Of a DNA stretch of 64,000 nucleotides, positions 22,155-35,179 are shown piece after piece (the stretch's first letter is position 1; every line of letters starts with the position of its first letter). Made by a program: the position numbers and the translations under genes. A model generated the notes under the pieces. The model did no database searches. It was not told where the DNA came from and was given only the letters and a program-made list of their open reading frames with translations. Source of the stretch: Rhododendron vialii (taxonomy: Eukaryota; Streptophyta; Magnoliopsida; Ericales; Ericaceae); NCBI RefSeq assembly GCF_030253575.1, contig NC_080568.1, forward strand, positions 34,839,501 through 34,903,500. The letters run 5' to 3'.

Positions 22155-24805
22155 ATATCTAGACTAGAACCTGGTTATGTTTTGTAATGCAAGGGGTCTT
22201 TTGTTGTAATGTCATTCTACTAATGTAAGAGAACCTGTGTATGTAATGCAAGAGAACTTGGGTATATAATGCAAGTGGCACATTTAGTATTTGACCATGT
22301 AGCAGTTCATTCAAACACAACACTTACAAAAACTAGTAGCATAATATTCAAATGTCATATTTGTTCAATAACCATTACATACCAGTTGATACATATCACC
22401 TATTGTATCAACACCATTGTATTTATACCAAAAGAAATGCCATGTGCATACAAAAAAAGGCCATGTGCATCCCAAAAAAGGTCACGTGCATCCACTGATT
22501 TACATCTACACTAGCACCATTTGCATCTATACCAGTACCATTTGCATCTATACCAAAAGAATCATCTCAGTTGCAACTCACTTACAAAAAAACATAAAAT
22601 AAAAGTGAGTTGCAACTAAGACCCATGTATAACACCATTTACCTAGTAATTAAGTTCATAAGTGCAGTCTACTTAGTAATTAAGTCCATAAGCAGATCAA
22701 ATAAGTCTCAAAACTGAGCATACTCACTGCTCCCACTTGTTCCCCTTCCTCTGCTCACACTTGTTCCCCTTCCTCTGCCCACATCTTTTCTCCTTCTTCT
22801 GCCCCTAGCATTTGTTCTACCTTTTCCTTTAGTACCAGCATTCTGCAATAGTAATGGAAAATTTTACATCTGAGAAAGTGACACAACAACTAATAAAATA
22901 TTACAAAAGTTAAGACTTGAAATGAAAAAAAATGACAGAACAGTGAATACTTCATTGGAACCTCTTCCACCTTCATTATGTGTAACTGAAGTATTTCTCC
23001 CCCTTCCTCTACCCCTACCATTTGTTCTCCCTCTTTCTCTGCTTCCAGCTTGCTACAATAGTTAAAGTGATAAATTAAAGACAATGGTTACAAATATGAA
23101 TGGCAAAAAATAGATAAAACTCATGATTTTTTACCTCATTGGAACCTGTGAAAGTCATAACTGCAGATTCAGTTTGTGTAACACACTGGGATGAAATTTC
23201 ACTTTGAGATGCCTGACCTTGTGTGGCTTGATCCCCTTGTCCTTGAGGTTGATTTTACACATGATTATAATGGGTTATAACACATGGTTACAGGAAGTGG
23301 AACACATTATTAGTACCTAGCTATTTGCACCTTTCTTTTTCTTCACTGGAGCCCTTTGACATGTCCTCCTATTGTGCCCAAATTCTTTACAATTGGTACA
23401 TCTAAGGGTTAGTCACCTCTTCATGTGACTAGCCCCAGCAGGTGCCTCGTCAGCTTCCCTCCTTCTATTCTTTCTTGGTCTTCCAAGCATCCTCCTCAAA
23501 GGTGGAGGATCCAGTTTGTGGAATTGATTAGGTTCCCAATACCTTTGATCCCTGATTGGATGTATCATGCCTCCATAACATTGCATATATGCCTCAAGTT
23601 TATAACTTGGATCACAACCATCTTCAATGTCGACCCTTTATGTGTAAGGGCTGAAACAACATATCTACAGAGTATTCCAGCCACCTGCCACTCTCTACAA
23701 GTACATGTCCTTGTACTCATGTTAAGTTGAAAAGTGTGGCCATCATCTGTCACTTCATACTCATCACCACCACAATACAACAAGGTACAGATCCTAGAGG
23801 CATTTTGTGCTTTAGCCAACCTCTTCTTCACATGTGATCCAGCTGACCGAGTCCATGTCATCCCTTTTGCATAACTCTTCTGGATCCTACTCATTACCTT
23901 AGTTCTAATACCTTCTAAAAGTGAAAGGACAGGTTTATGTCTCAGTTGACCTAACCAACTATTGAATGACTCACTGAGGTTGTTTGTGATGTGATCATTC
24001 TTGACTCTATCATCAAATGCATGCCTAACCCACTTATGAGTTGGGACATCTGACAACCATTTATGAGCTTCTTTTGATATGTCTTTTATCCTTTCCATTG
24101 CTCGATTAAAGTCAATCTGATTATAAGCTCTTGCAGCTTCCCAAAAACATTTCTTAAGCAACAATCCAGAATGCACCTTTTTAAAGTTGGCAAAAAGGTG
24201 TCTACAACACAACCTATGGGCAGATTGAGGCATAAACTCTGCAAGCACGGGTTCAATACTCTACAAACAGAATAAAAACACAGAAATATGTATCAAAGTA
24301 ATGCTACTGTATCCAACTAATACATAGCAGAATATAGCATAACAAAACTAAATATAGCTGAATACAACATAACAAAGAATACCTTTTGCATGTCTGACAT
24401 GAAGGTCCAAGGCTTGGCTTCGCTCCCATGACCCAAGACTGTCCGCAAATGGTCAATGAAAAACTTCCAGCTTTCACTCCCTTCCATCTCCACAATAGCA
24501 ACAGCAATTGGGAACAAACCATTATTTCCATCCAATCCTGCTGCAGCCAATAATATACCTCCATATGGCCCTTTGAGGTGACAACCATCAAGTCCAATGA
24601 AGGGCCTACAACCAGATTTGAAACAGTAATCATAACATCAAATGCTATGAAGAACCTTTGAAACATAGGGGTTGAGGTTGGAGTTAACATTTCACTTTTA
24701 ATCTTAACAAGACTACCATGGTTGCTCTTCAATACTTCATATGCATATACTGGAAGTAATGAATATGACTTTGCATGGTTTCCTTCAATCTCTGTTAATG
24801 CCTTC

Positions 24806-27800
24806 TGTAACACCCCGACTTCTTAGAAGGAAAAAGTAAGAGGTTAATCATTTAACGGGCCGCTTACCGTTAGGATTTAAGAAGTAAATTATTTATGACT
24901 TATTTTCTGCATATGTGTCAATTTATAAAACGTTATTACCCTAACCCTGTGAACATTGTCCCTGCGAACTGAAACAAATAATCCGAAAAGAGGTGACATC
25001 TCATTATAGGGTGAATCGGATCGAATCCTATTAGAATATCCCTAGATTTTGTGGGATATACTTGGATTTTATTAGATTATAGATATTACAATATATGATA
25101 AGATTATGTTGGATTTTATTAGATTATTCTAGATATTACAAGATATGATAAAATTATGTTGGATTTTATTAGATTATTCTAGATATACCTGGATTTTGGA
25201 AGATTATTCTAGATATTCTTAAGATTTGATATGGATTCACTAAGATTTGATATTGGATTTTATTAGATATTATATAGATTTTATTAGATATTATATAGAT
25301 TTTGTTGGATATTATATAGATTTTGCTAGATATTATTAGATATTATAAAATTATGTTTAGATTATGGTCTAAATTTGATATGATCTAGATCCTTCTTTCA
25401 CTAGTATAAATAGGCAAGCCTCCTCCCCTCCCCTCCACATACCACACACACCACCAAGTAAATAGAAAAGAAAGAGGGAAAAAAAAGAGACAAAGAAAGA
25501 AGGAGAGAGAGAGAGAAGAGGAGGAAAGAAGAGGAAAAGAATTAGGTACGAGCCCTTCGAAGTAGTTGATCATAAGCCAAGTTGGACGGAACGAAAGGTG
25601 AGTTATGAATTATCTTTGTTACATGAATTTTCATAAAATTATATTTTTGACTTACAAAAGTATGTTTATTTAACATTTGAATTATTTTGTAGCAAATATA
25701 CCATGGAGTTATGATGTTTTGAACAGTTTATGAAAAAGTATTATCGATACATCCGAACGATGTCCCTGGAATTTAAGGGACGGTAAAGATACTAGTTGGA
25801 CCGGTGTTATAAGGGCGGAAAGAAAGGGGGCACAGCCGGGTGTCCAATTGAATTGATCAATTCACTTTATATGCGTTGGGGGTCGCTCCCTCAGTACCGG
25901 TGGTAATTGTTGGATGGTATATCGTATATATGGTTTTGTTTATGATATTGGTTACAGTTTAAGTCATGAAAAATTGAAGTTATGATTTTGGGCTACAGTT
26001 CAACCCTTGAAAAATTGAATTTATGTTCCTTGTGTTTATTTGATTATGAAAATAATTTTAAAGATTCCATTGTAGGTCATGTAACTCTGATAATTCACAA
26101 ACTCACACAAGCAGTTGCTTATGTTGTTGAAATCTTTCCTTTTTCAGGTAATCAAGATTAGAAGGGGGGTCGAGTAACAGTTGATAAGCACACAAGATTG
26201 CACAATCTTGGTGCTCAAATCCTCCAAATTGTGATGTTTCTATGTTTAATTGTTCGTTTAAGTCCAATGTTGCACGTAAGGCGTTTTGTTGAGTTTTGTA
26301 GGTAAAACATGCAAGTTAAAGCGGTTTTGAAGGCCAATAGACATTACGGGATGTGGCCAAGCATCCAAGTGCCATTCGGTGCTATCTTCATGTCACCAGG
26401 ACTTAACGACATCTTGAGGAACACCAAAGGTCTTCCGGTGGTCTGGCTGGCAAGAATCGCGCCATTGCATGGCAAGCTAGCCAAACTCATCGAGAATGAC
26501 CCTTGAGGGTATCCAAGTGCTCGAGGCCTCTATATGCAGCACTACCAAGTCCCTCGAGTCAATTGGCGATGTCCCGGAAGAGATTGGGAGGTGCCATGGC
26601 AGAGTTTCCGAAAGGAAGCTTGAAGTCTGCAATTTCTGCAGAATGTTATCGATAACAAAGTGACTATTATCGATAACATTTTCCTAGATTTGGTCCACCA
26701 GTGTAAAGGAACCCTATGTTATCGATTACATTGAGTAAGTAATCGATACCTTTGCACTATCTTGGTCCAGAATTTGTCCAGAGGCAAGGGGAGCGATAAC
26801 AGAGGGTCCATGGTATCGATAACCTGGTGTTACGGGGGAGCCATTAGTGAGATGTTATCGATAACACAAAGGGTGTTATCGATACCTTTTGTTCCCAGCC
26901 GATATTTTTCTTTCTTTTTTAGACTTTTCACTTATGGAAACTTTCTTTTAATAGGTAGCTTTTTTAGATATTTTCTAGCATTTGCAGAGAGAGAGGCCCT
27001 CTTATGTACAAATAGGGGCTTTCCTTTACTTGGTTGTATCTAGTTCATTACTAACTTAGTCTTTTTCTCCATTAAACTTTGTACGCTCTTTTCAAGTACA
27101 ATTCCTCAAGAACACCTTTAGGTATTTTCGTTACGTTAATTTCTCGAGTATTAAAGTTGTTTGTATGTTCTAGATCCTTTACAAAATCAAGTTTATTTGC
27201 AGTTCTATCGGTTAAACATGTTGTCAAAAATTGGCAAGCTTTCTATTCTTCTTAATATGTGTGAGTAGTCGATTAGGCTTGGCAACGAAGTGATTAATGC
27301 CTCGGGACTTATGTTTATCTTGCCTTTCTCAACTAAAAACTTGAAGTTTAGTTTGTAAATATGTATGGTTCGCCTTTTATGTAACAAAACTTGTCGATGT
27401 TAATCTCCGGTGATCATATGCTCGCTCATGTGGTTCCGTGAGCTATGTCTCGCCTCATGTTTGCCAAAAAACCGAAAGAGCTCACTTGTTTACAAACTAC
27501 GCTTCTAGTCTTTAATGGTTTCCTAGCTAAATCTTCCGGTTGATAGCCTATGCCATGCGATTCAACCGAGTTTTCTTTGAGAAGGGTAAGTTGGCTAAGT
27601 CACGGGCGTTATGAACTTCTATGCCTTGCCGCTTGTTTAATTAAGTTAAAACTCATTTTTAAGTTATTGTTAGAAGTTTTAATCACCGACCAAAGCAAAA
27701 CCAAAAGTTGGCCATCTAAACGCCACAAACCCTTACATCTACAAATCCTAGCAAGCCATAAAGAATTTTCTCTGTGGGAACGATACAGGATTTCCGGATA

Positions 27801-28118
27801 TTATGCTGACAACGACCTAGCCATACGCTCGGGGTAAATCAACCTATTTCAACGGTTAGGTTGTGGCAGAAACAACAGTGTTATTAAGCTTATGTTATGG
27901 ACATGTAATGAATAAGGAAAAAAAAGAAGTAATAATGTGACTTACATCATCGTTAGCATAATGAATAAAGAGTTAGTGGTTCTATCTTTTGAAATGGCTT
28001 CCACAACTATTAAGTTCATGTATTTCTATTTTTTTTAAAATATGTAGATGTAGGCCTTTGGTGAGACAGACTCACTGGCCGATCACGATATTCAAACCAC
28101 TAGATTTGGGTCGTGACA
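24806..28118 (+). mobile_element. Solo LTR (about 1.6 kb after removing a nested LTR)
   Basis: It begins TGTAACACCCCGACTTC and ends GATTTGGGTCGTGACA. CCTTC is duplicated on both sides (24801-24805, 28119-28123). A TATA box (AGTATAAATAGG, about 25402-25413) indicates plus orientation. The part at 25030-25330 is a degenerate tandem array of GGATTTTATTAGATTATTCT-like units. It interrupts the MULE transposase between the codons of the YRARRK region and the catalytic region. TGTAACACCCC is typical of chromovirus-type Gypsy LTRs. Confidence 0.9.
26182..27874. mobile_element. Nested solo LTR (1693 bp)
   Basis: It begins TGATAAGCACACAAG and ends TTGTGGCAGAAACA, with ACAGT duplicated at 26177-26181 and 27875-27879. 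It is inserted in the LTR at 24806-28118, making a three-level nest. At least seven dyads of the type TGTTATCGATAACA lie at 26644-26890. A TATA-like TACAAATAGGGG at about 27008 suggests plus orientation. The end words resemble Athila-type Gypsy LTRs, which is a tentative assignment. Confidence 0.85.
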
Positions 28119-28335
28119 CCTTCCTTCTTGCCCTGTACAATTGGGTAAGTGATGCTTCACTTCCATACTTATGTTGCACTTCAACTTGCATTGATTCTAA
28201 GGTACTTTTTGGATTTGCTCTCAAGCACCTCAACATCTTCTTACAAATCCATTTAGAAGTTGCCTCAGGAATTTTTGTGGAAGATATGCAAGTGTGCTCT
28301 CCATGATAAGTCCTAATTTTAAATGTGGTGCCATC

Positions 28336-30167
28336 TGTCACGCCCTCGATTTTTAACATAAATATAAATGATTTTTCATAAATAAACCCTCACAAATATC
28401 CCTTACGATACCCAAAAGATCACCGTATTCTCATTCCCAAAGCAAATACTTCCAAGTTCATACGGTTCCAAAATATTACAATATCGGCTCGACGGCCCCA
28501 AATTAACATAAGTATCAAATTTCGAAAGAGTATTAAGGGTTACAATATTCCAAGTCAAAAGAATTACAATTTTAGTTACAAATGCATCTTTCAAAAGAGG
28601 TTTACAAAGATGAATGAGTAACTCCTTTGGTTAGCTTTCAAAAGTATTGTCCACACTCTAAGCACTTTAGGCGTGCAAGCTATGATTCCGGGTTAGTACC
28701 TGAAAATAATATAAGGCTTGAGCTACACTAGCTTAGTAGAAAAGTCTACGCAAACTCTATATGCAATTGAGCAACACGGATGAACAAATGAAGGAAATCA
28801 AATGACAACAAATGTAAGCACAGCTTGCATGTTCAAAGTCCAACTATCACCAATCCTTCTTCTCAACATACTCTTATATCCTTTTCATTTCACTCATGTC
28901 TCAATAACTCGTATCATTAATGTGTCTGAGCCGAAACTCCTGCCGGGCTAATTATGGGACCCCGATATCCCCTGTCAAGCACCTACCTTGAAGGTTAGGC
29001 CTTGAGTGTTCAATATGAGCATTAGCTCCTATCAGGCTGATTATGGGACCCCAATATCCCCTGCCAGGCACCCACCCGTCGATGGGCCCCGAGTATTCGC
29101 GCGTCATTTACACACTTAAGTGTATCGTTCGTATTTTCATAGTGCAACAACTTATATTTCTCATTTCATAATTCAACGAGTTCATTTAAGTCCATCGGAT
29201 ACCACTCTAGTGTGAAACAAGTAATACTCTTCAAAACACTTGAAAGAAGGCATAAACAAACCCATTGGAGTCGACGAGAAGCTTCAAAAAGTAATTAGGA
29301 AGAACGTAGGGAAAATTGCTGAAAGACACTGCAGCAGGTCAATTACCTACCAGTAGGTGAACAAGTCCTACCGGTAGAAGAGAGAAATTCTGCACTTGTC
29401 TTACCGGTAGGTGAACGAGTCCTACCGGTAGGAATTTGGAACTTGGAACAGAGAGGTCAACATTTGAATCGTAAAAATTGCGGTAGGTAGGAATGTTCCT
29501 ACCGGTAGGTGAATGAACTTTTGAGCAGTTTTTGAGCTGCTGCAGTACATCTGAGTTGGTTGAGGTAAAATTTCTTACTTGTCCAACCGGTAGGTGAAAA
29601 GTTCCTACCGATAGGGGGAGTGTTTTTCAGGCGATTTTGACAGGATTTTTCAGATTTTGATCCGATCTCAATAACAATCAATACAAGTTCGAACAAGGCA
29701 TAGAATTACCCAAAATAACATATAAAGAGAGGTAGAATTTCCTACCTCGAAGTCGAAGCACGAAACCCAAGAAGATACGAGCCCTAGCTTTCCAAAAATC
29801 GAAACCAAGTGCAATACGACTCCTCCGAGCTTAAACCAACGGAATATGGACCACAATATACGCAGAGGGTGAAGGATTGAATGTTGTTTTGAGTGGGTTT
29901 GGAGTTGTTAGGGTGAAATTTGGAGAGAGAGCAAGAGAGAAGGAGAGAGTCGAGAGATGAGAGGGAGATGGTGAGAAAGAGAGAGGGAAAAATGATTCCA
30001 TGCTCTCTCACCCTCCTATATATACTCATATACATACAAATTACACATTGCACCCTTCCAAAATCAATTTTATCACCCTAGCCCAAATCACATAAACACC
30101 ACTATTTCCCATTTCTTTCTCAATTATAAACATTAAAAATCAAATAAATTAAATACAGGTCTCTACA
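28336..30167 (-). mobile_element. Solo LTR (1832 bp), chromovirus (Tekay/Del-like)
   Basis: The + strand reads TGTCACGCCCTCGATTTT ... CAGGTCTCTACA, with CCATC duplicated at 28331-28335 and 30168-30172. A TATA box on the minus strand at about 30013-30023 sets the orientation. It is related to the LTR at 40767-42684 (same two ends, same promoter-side GA-rich block, same CCCTACCTCG block). About eight dyads of CCTACCGGTAGG type lie at 29352-29615, downstream of the start side. It cuts the zinc-binding domain of the MULE transposase. Confidence 0.92.
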
Positions 30168-30742
30168 CCATCTGGTAAAGGAGATGCATGAATTCTCCAA
30201 GGACAACCAAGGGCAGCACAATGGCATGTGACCATACTCTTTTCATTCTTAACCCTAACAATTTTACAACCCTTTTGGATAGTGTACTCCTTTAAAGCTT
30301 CTCTAAACTTGTCAACATTCTCAAATAACAAATTCTCCTTTAATACGACCTTCCCATCTTCACCATCAACATGAAACTCTTGCCCAAATTTGGTAATATC
30401 AACATAAGTCTTTCCTTTCTTCTCCTCCTCATCACTAGAGTCTCTCCCATCCTCATTATCAGACTCATAACTAGAGAATCCATCAGTACTACTGCCAGAA
30501 TCCTCATTAGCAGAGGGAAAGCTATAATCCTCATCACTATGTTCAGATTGATCACTATCGTTAATGAAATCCTCATCACTATGTTCAGACTGATCACTAA
30601 GACTACCATCCTTATCACTGTCCAAACTTGCAAGATAGTCATCATGTTCTTGCCTTGTGACATTATTACACTTCCTAACACTCTTAAACTGGCCAACAGT
30701 ACTACCCTCACTAACATCACTAACACCCTCAATTCTCTGCAC

Positions 30743-30920
30743 ATTATGAGCTTCACTAGTAAGACCCTCGACTACATCATCACTGAGATCAATTCCATAA
30801 TGTGCCCTTACATCATTCTTAACACCCTCCTATTATGAGCTTCACTAGTAAGACCCTCAACTACATCATCACTGAGATCAATTCCATAATGTGCCCTTAC
30901 ATCATTCTTAACACCCTCCT
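30743..30920 (-). repeat. 89-base tandem duplication in the MULE transposase N terminus
   Basis: Units 30743-30831 and 30832-30920 differ at one or two bases. Because 89 is not a multiple of three, the duplication shifts the frame of the transposase. Confidence 0.9.
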
Positions 30921-32593
30921 ATCCTCCTACCTCAAGTGTTCCACCATCTTCACCCACATCAACAATCAATTCAATTTGACAAGTTCGAGAGTTGAACCTA
31001 AACATATCAAGAACATCTAGGTCACAACTTACAACCATGGTTTCATTAGATTCAGGAATTTTGCTTTTCAATGTGATCGTACAACCATTCTCACATGGGA
31101 TTGTAGATAAACTCTTTTCAGCAACATCATCCAACAGATCAACATAGGTATACCTCCCAAGGTTCACATTTTTTATCCTTGAAACATTACCTCTAAAATA
31201 CACAGTTATGTCGAAGTATAGAGCATCCATAACTGAAAATAACAAACATGGGTAAAATAAGGTTCAACATCAGTTGATGCAGGGACAATCACAAACATGA
31301 TAGTTTAGAGAAACTCTTTTCAATATTCAATAATCAACTGCCTCAGCCTAGAGGCGAACAACTGAATATATAGGACACAACTCTAACCCTAGAAAGCATA
31401 AAGTAACCATACTAAAATTATTACAAATCCATAAAATAGAGGAATAAACAAGAGTTCTGAAAAAAGAACGGGCTGAAACGGAGTTTCTTACGAAAAGTTA
31501 TAAGTGAAACAAAAATACCCCAAAAACGGTTCAAATGCTCATTTTAAGGCCCAGATGGCCTCAGAAGGCTAAAAAACACGCAGCACATAGCCAAAGGTAA
31601 TGTGTCCTAACCGTTGGGCCATTTAAGATCAAACCCAAGTGGGCGCAAAACCAAATTCCTCGATCAATTATTTACGAAAATACCTACTAGTAGGCCTTGG
31701 AATGCTTAAGGTAATACTCCTCCTTTTTGGCTACTGCATTATCAGTTTACAACCACAAGATCATAATGTAAACCCTAAGGTATTCCAAACCCTACTGAAT
31801 TGACCAAAAAACCGTCAGACCTGGAAATATGTAACTTTTTTTTGAAATTTGGAAACCTAACTTAAACTACCCTAAAATCGACCAAAAAACTAAAAAGGCG
31901 CACCAAAAAAAAATGCAACTTGGTTTTCAAACCTGGAAACCCTAACTGAAACTACCCTAAAATTTGTTTGAAAATACTCACATTGGCAAAGAGAAATACG
32001 GGATTTGATTTCAAAAAGGAGAAATTTGTACCTTCAAGCAACAATTACAGAGCAAGCCGTTCTTCACAAAATCACAGCACCATAACCGTTTCTTCGTTTC
32101 TTCCAAATCGTAGGTACCGCTCGACAAACAAGGAGATTTGATCAGTTTCAAACCCTAAGCCATCTCTCTCTTCCTTCAGATTTCTCTCTCAATGATTGAA
32201 GAGGATTTGATCGATATCCATTCTGTCTGTCTCTCTCTCTCTCTCCTTTTTTTTTGAGTACTCCCTCTCTCTTCTTGGCGCGTAAATTGAAGGGGCAGAC
32301 CTCAGGATTGGAGAAACACATCACAGCCCTACACGTGGTGGGTAGGTAGCTGAAACACTGTACACCATTGTACACTTTTCTCTTTTATTTTTTACATTTT
32401 CTTTATTTTCTCTTCTTCTTTATCCGGTTTTCTTTATTCAGTATAATACCATGGGCAAATAAGTATTTTTGCTTCCCCCATTAGGTTCTGTTACCTGCTA
32501 ACCCTGACAGGAGAGGTAAGTGCAACTTCAATAACCTGAAGGGAGGTGTCTGTAATTGTCAGAAACCTCAAAGGAGGTAAGTGAAATTTGCCC

Positions 32594-34274
32594 CCTTTTT
32601 TTATCAATGCTATTGACACATATTTTTAAGCCGTATGATGCACAAGACCACATGAGATACATGTGACTTACACACAAACGACAACATTTGATGTATTTAT
32701 GCCCCAATCAATTTTTGTTTTTTGAATGTTGTATCCCAATCATTACTCTTTTTCTTTTTCTTTTTTCCTCTCGATTTGCAATAGCCGAGTTAAAGAGTAG
32801 GACTAAATTTACCACTGATTAATGTTCGTATAATCTTTTTCTTATCAGAATTTTTTGGTTTGCTTTAAATTTTCGGAAATTGGGGAGGGAGATAGTGATA
32901 TCTACCCTGTCCCTCCCCGTTGCCATCCTAGTGTGTTGAAAACAGGCACAAAAACAAAAACAAAAAATTCTTTTCTTTTTTGGCAAAGATGCCCAGTTTA
33001 CACTTCAATTTTTACTTACACCCATTGAACTTTGAAACAAAGTGAAAACGTGAAATTTATTAAATGAAAACGTAGAATGACCAAAACTCCATCCGAAAAC
33101 CTTGACCAATCAATTGGTTCTCTCTAAACACATACAACGATTGTGTAAAACATAATACACAATCAATCCCTAGCCGTCCATTGCTGTAATAAATGGCCAG
33201 GATTCACTCAAACTCTTTCCGGTAAAAGTTAAACTTTTCCCCTTGATGAGTTTTTTTTAAAATCTAGATTATTCAAATACATCTGGACGATTAGAATTAC
33301 GCGCATAACCAAAACAATGGTTGTGCTCGTAGCACTTTTCGTTTAATCATCCCTTCCCTCTTAATTGCTTCCCCTTTCTGCGCACTTAAGTGAGTCAAGT
33401 CACCAGAGACGTCGACCTTGGAGGTCTACGACGGCTAAAGACTTATAGGTCTCCCCTGCTTTTTGTGGATGACATGCAATTGGAATCTCCTTCACAGAAT
33501 TGCTTGACTTGTACTATCAATGTTTTCTTCTGTGACAAGATTTTGTACCGTTTCCATTTTGATTGTCTTCTTGTACTATCATTCTTCGAGCGAAAATGAT
33601 ATACGTATCGACCGTGTGTAGGAAAATCGTACCGACAGGCAGTGGCGGAACCAGAATTTCATTACACTGGGGTCAAGCCGTCGAGGGTTTCAAAAAAAAA
33701 ATTTCCTTCAGACTGTGAGTTCTTCATTCTACATTTTTTCCGGAGAGAGGAAAAAAGTGGCTGGAAAACCAGGAAAAGGGGAAAGTGAGAGAGAGAGAGG
33801 GAGGAAAAAGTGGCTGGAAAAAGAGAAAGTGAAAATGGCAACACTTGTAATTTGGTTGGTGTATAAGGGCAAAATGTTTGGAGGACATATTCTAGGGGGC
33901 AAGTTTACATAAATACCCCCAAAATTGCATTACTCTCCACATAAATTTTCCAGTCAGTGGGGTCAAGGGACCCCCCTTGCCCAACAGTAGTTCCGCCCCT
34001 GCCGACAGGCCGTGCCGTGCCTTCTCCGGCCACCGGACGGCCTATCCGACGCATCCAAAAATTCTAAATAAAAAAACTGAGGGGCCCACGCTGAAATTAA
34101 CGGCATCCAATATGTGTATGGTGCTTGATCTAAACACTCGGCCCTGCGTAGCCGATCAGTACGATTTCCCTACAAATCTCGTCGGTACACATAGCATAAC
34201 TCTTCTTCGAGTTATATAGGAGTAGTAAAATTCTCCTTTTTTTCTCTCATAAAAGAAAGCATAAATATTTCGAT
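32594..34274 (+). other. Ankyrin upstream block, duplicated at 53400-54433
   Basis: No gene is seen apart from a hAT element. The block aligns by eye with the upstream region of the 54.4 kb gene, with shared words such as GATGCCCAGTTTACACTTCA and CTTCGAGTTATATAG. Near 32880-32930 and 53660-53716 both copies keep a GC-rich terminus (CCTCCCCGTTGCCATCCTA) like that of the 257-1254 element, an older insertion. Confidence 0.65.
33640..34001. mobile_element. hAT-like MITE (362 bp)
   Basis: Ends CAGTGGCGGAACCAG and AGTTCCGCCCCTG are inverted repeats. CCGACAGG is duplicated exactly on both sides (33632-33639, 34002-34009), an 8-base hAT-type duplication. No transposase is present. Confidence 0.93.
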
Positions 34275-34465
34275 AAGAACGAGAGAGAAGACATGGGGAG
34301 AAGACTCTATGAAGATTGTTTGAGTGGGAGTGTCCTAGCATTAGACGCATTGATTGAAAAAGATCAACTCATTCTCGACCGAGTTAGCTCGCTAACATGC
34401 TTCTCCGATGACACCCCTTGCACATAGCTGCATTACGCGGCCATTTGGATTTCACGAAAACCCAC
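34275..34465 (+). pseudogene. Ankyrin exon 1 fragment
   Basis: This matches the first half of exon 1 of the neighbouring gene (LYEDCLSGSVLALDALIEKD). The start codon has become AAG, one C is missing in the CCCCC run near 34422, and homology stops at about 34465, where unrelated upstream sequence of the next gene begins. It is the remnant of a unit whose remainder has been deleted. Confidence 0.88.
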
Positions 34466-34591
34466 ATTAAGGTACATGTAGACTTACACTCCTTAAAGTT
34501 TAATCATTTTTAACTCATACCTCTTGCACTTCATTATTGGATATTTGCACCCATTGAACTTTGAAACAAAGGGAAAACGTGAAATTTGTTA

Positions 34592-34735
34592 AGGAAAATG
34601 ATTTCTACATTCTCTTTTTTGATTATGGCACTCAATTTTTTGTCTTTTAGTGAAGCTTTTGTATGTATTTTTCTTACTAAAAGACAAGAAAATAAGTGTC
34701 ATAATAAAAAAAGGGAGTGTAGAAATCATTTCCCT
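34592..34735. mobile_element. Harbinger-type hairpin MITE (144 bp) upstream of the 35.2 kb gene
   Basis: Nearly the whole element folds on itself (AGGAAAATGATTTCTACA against TGTAGAAATCATTTCCCT). TTA flanks both sides (34589-34591, 34736-34738). Sister units read AATTTATTAAATGA without it. Confidence 0.88.
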
Positions 34736-35118
34736 TTATTAAATGAGATGAAAACGTAGAATGACCAAATATCCATCCGAAAACCCTGACCAATCAATTG
34801 GTGCTCTCTAAAGATCGATCTTTTAATCATCCCTTCTCTCTTAATTGCTTCCCCTTTCTGCAAACTTAAGTCACCAGAGACGTCGGCTTCGTGAGGTCTA
34901 CAAGGTGAAATTTCTTGTCATTTTCACAAACTTAGAATCACCCACAGTTTTTTCACGACGGCTAAAGACTTCTATAGGCCTCCCCTTTTTGTGGTTGACA
35001 TGCAAATTGGAATCTCCTTCACAGAAATGCTTGACTTGTAGTATCAATGTTTTCTATAAGAAGATTTTGTACCGTTTACATTTTGATTATCTTCTTGTAC
35101 TAGTATCATTCTTCAAGT

Positions 35119-35125
35119 TATATAG
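35119..35125 (+). promoter_or_regulatory. Putative TATA box of the 35.2 kb ankyrin gene
   Basis: TATATAG lies 55 bases before the ATG in a block conserved between copies. This fits a very short 5' UTR of about 25-30 bases. It is inferred from position and conservation only. Confidence 0.5.
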
Positions 35126-35179
35126 TAGTAAAATTCTCCTTTTTTCTCACATTAAAGAAGAAAGCATAAATATTTCGAT

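Larger units (their letters stand above)
23330..31230 (-). pseudogene. MuDR-type transposase gene, split and frameshifted
   Basis: Order on the minus strand: an N-terminal PB1-like region from about 31230 (MDALYFDITVYFRGNVSR); an acidic linker with SDQSEHSDED repeats; the MuDR N-terminal zinc-binding domain (MVTCHCAALGCPWRIHAS), interrupted by the 28336-30167 LTR; continuation (FKIRTYHGEHTC) at 28335-28124; then the 24806-28118 LTR. Next come the DDE catalytic region with Asp in GLDGCHLKGPYGG, Asp in TFMSDMQK and Glu in NNLSESFNSWL. Last are a SWIM finger whose final His is Tyr (CTCREWQVAGILCRY) and a CCHC knuckle (CTNCKEFGHNRRTCQ) near 23340-23410. An intron lies at about 24260-24388. Defects are an 89-base tandem duplication, a one-base loss near 24640 and the two LTRs. 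It is inactive. Confidence 0.85.
21288..32593 (-). mobile_element. Mutator-like element (MULE), about 11.3 kb with nested solo LTRs
   Basis: The ends share long inverted repeats (about 100 bases) beginning GGGCAAATTTCACTTACCTC. The left runs from 21288 and the right, reverse-complemented, from 32593. The flanks are poly-T, so the target duplication is a T-rich 8-9-mer that cannot be delimited. The uninterrupted sister site at about 53.39 kb confirms the borders. Inside are a MuDR-type transposase pseudogene on the minus strand, a small GRF zinc-finger gene remnant on the plus strand, and two solo LTR insertions (24806-28118, itself nested, and 28336-30167). Without these the element would be about 6.1 kb. 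Confidence 0.9.

Noticed and set aside
29340-29620. CRISPR-like array in the 29.3-29.6 kb palindrome cluster
   Set aside because: Spacing is irregular, the repeats are only 12 bases and the sequence is a plant LTR.
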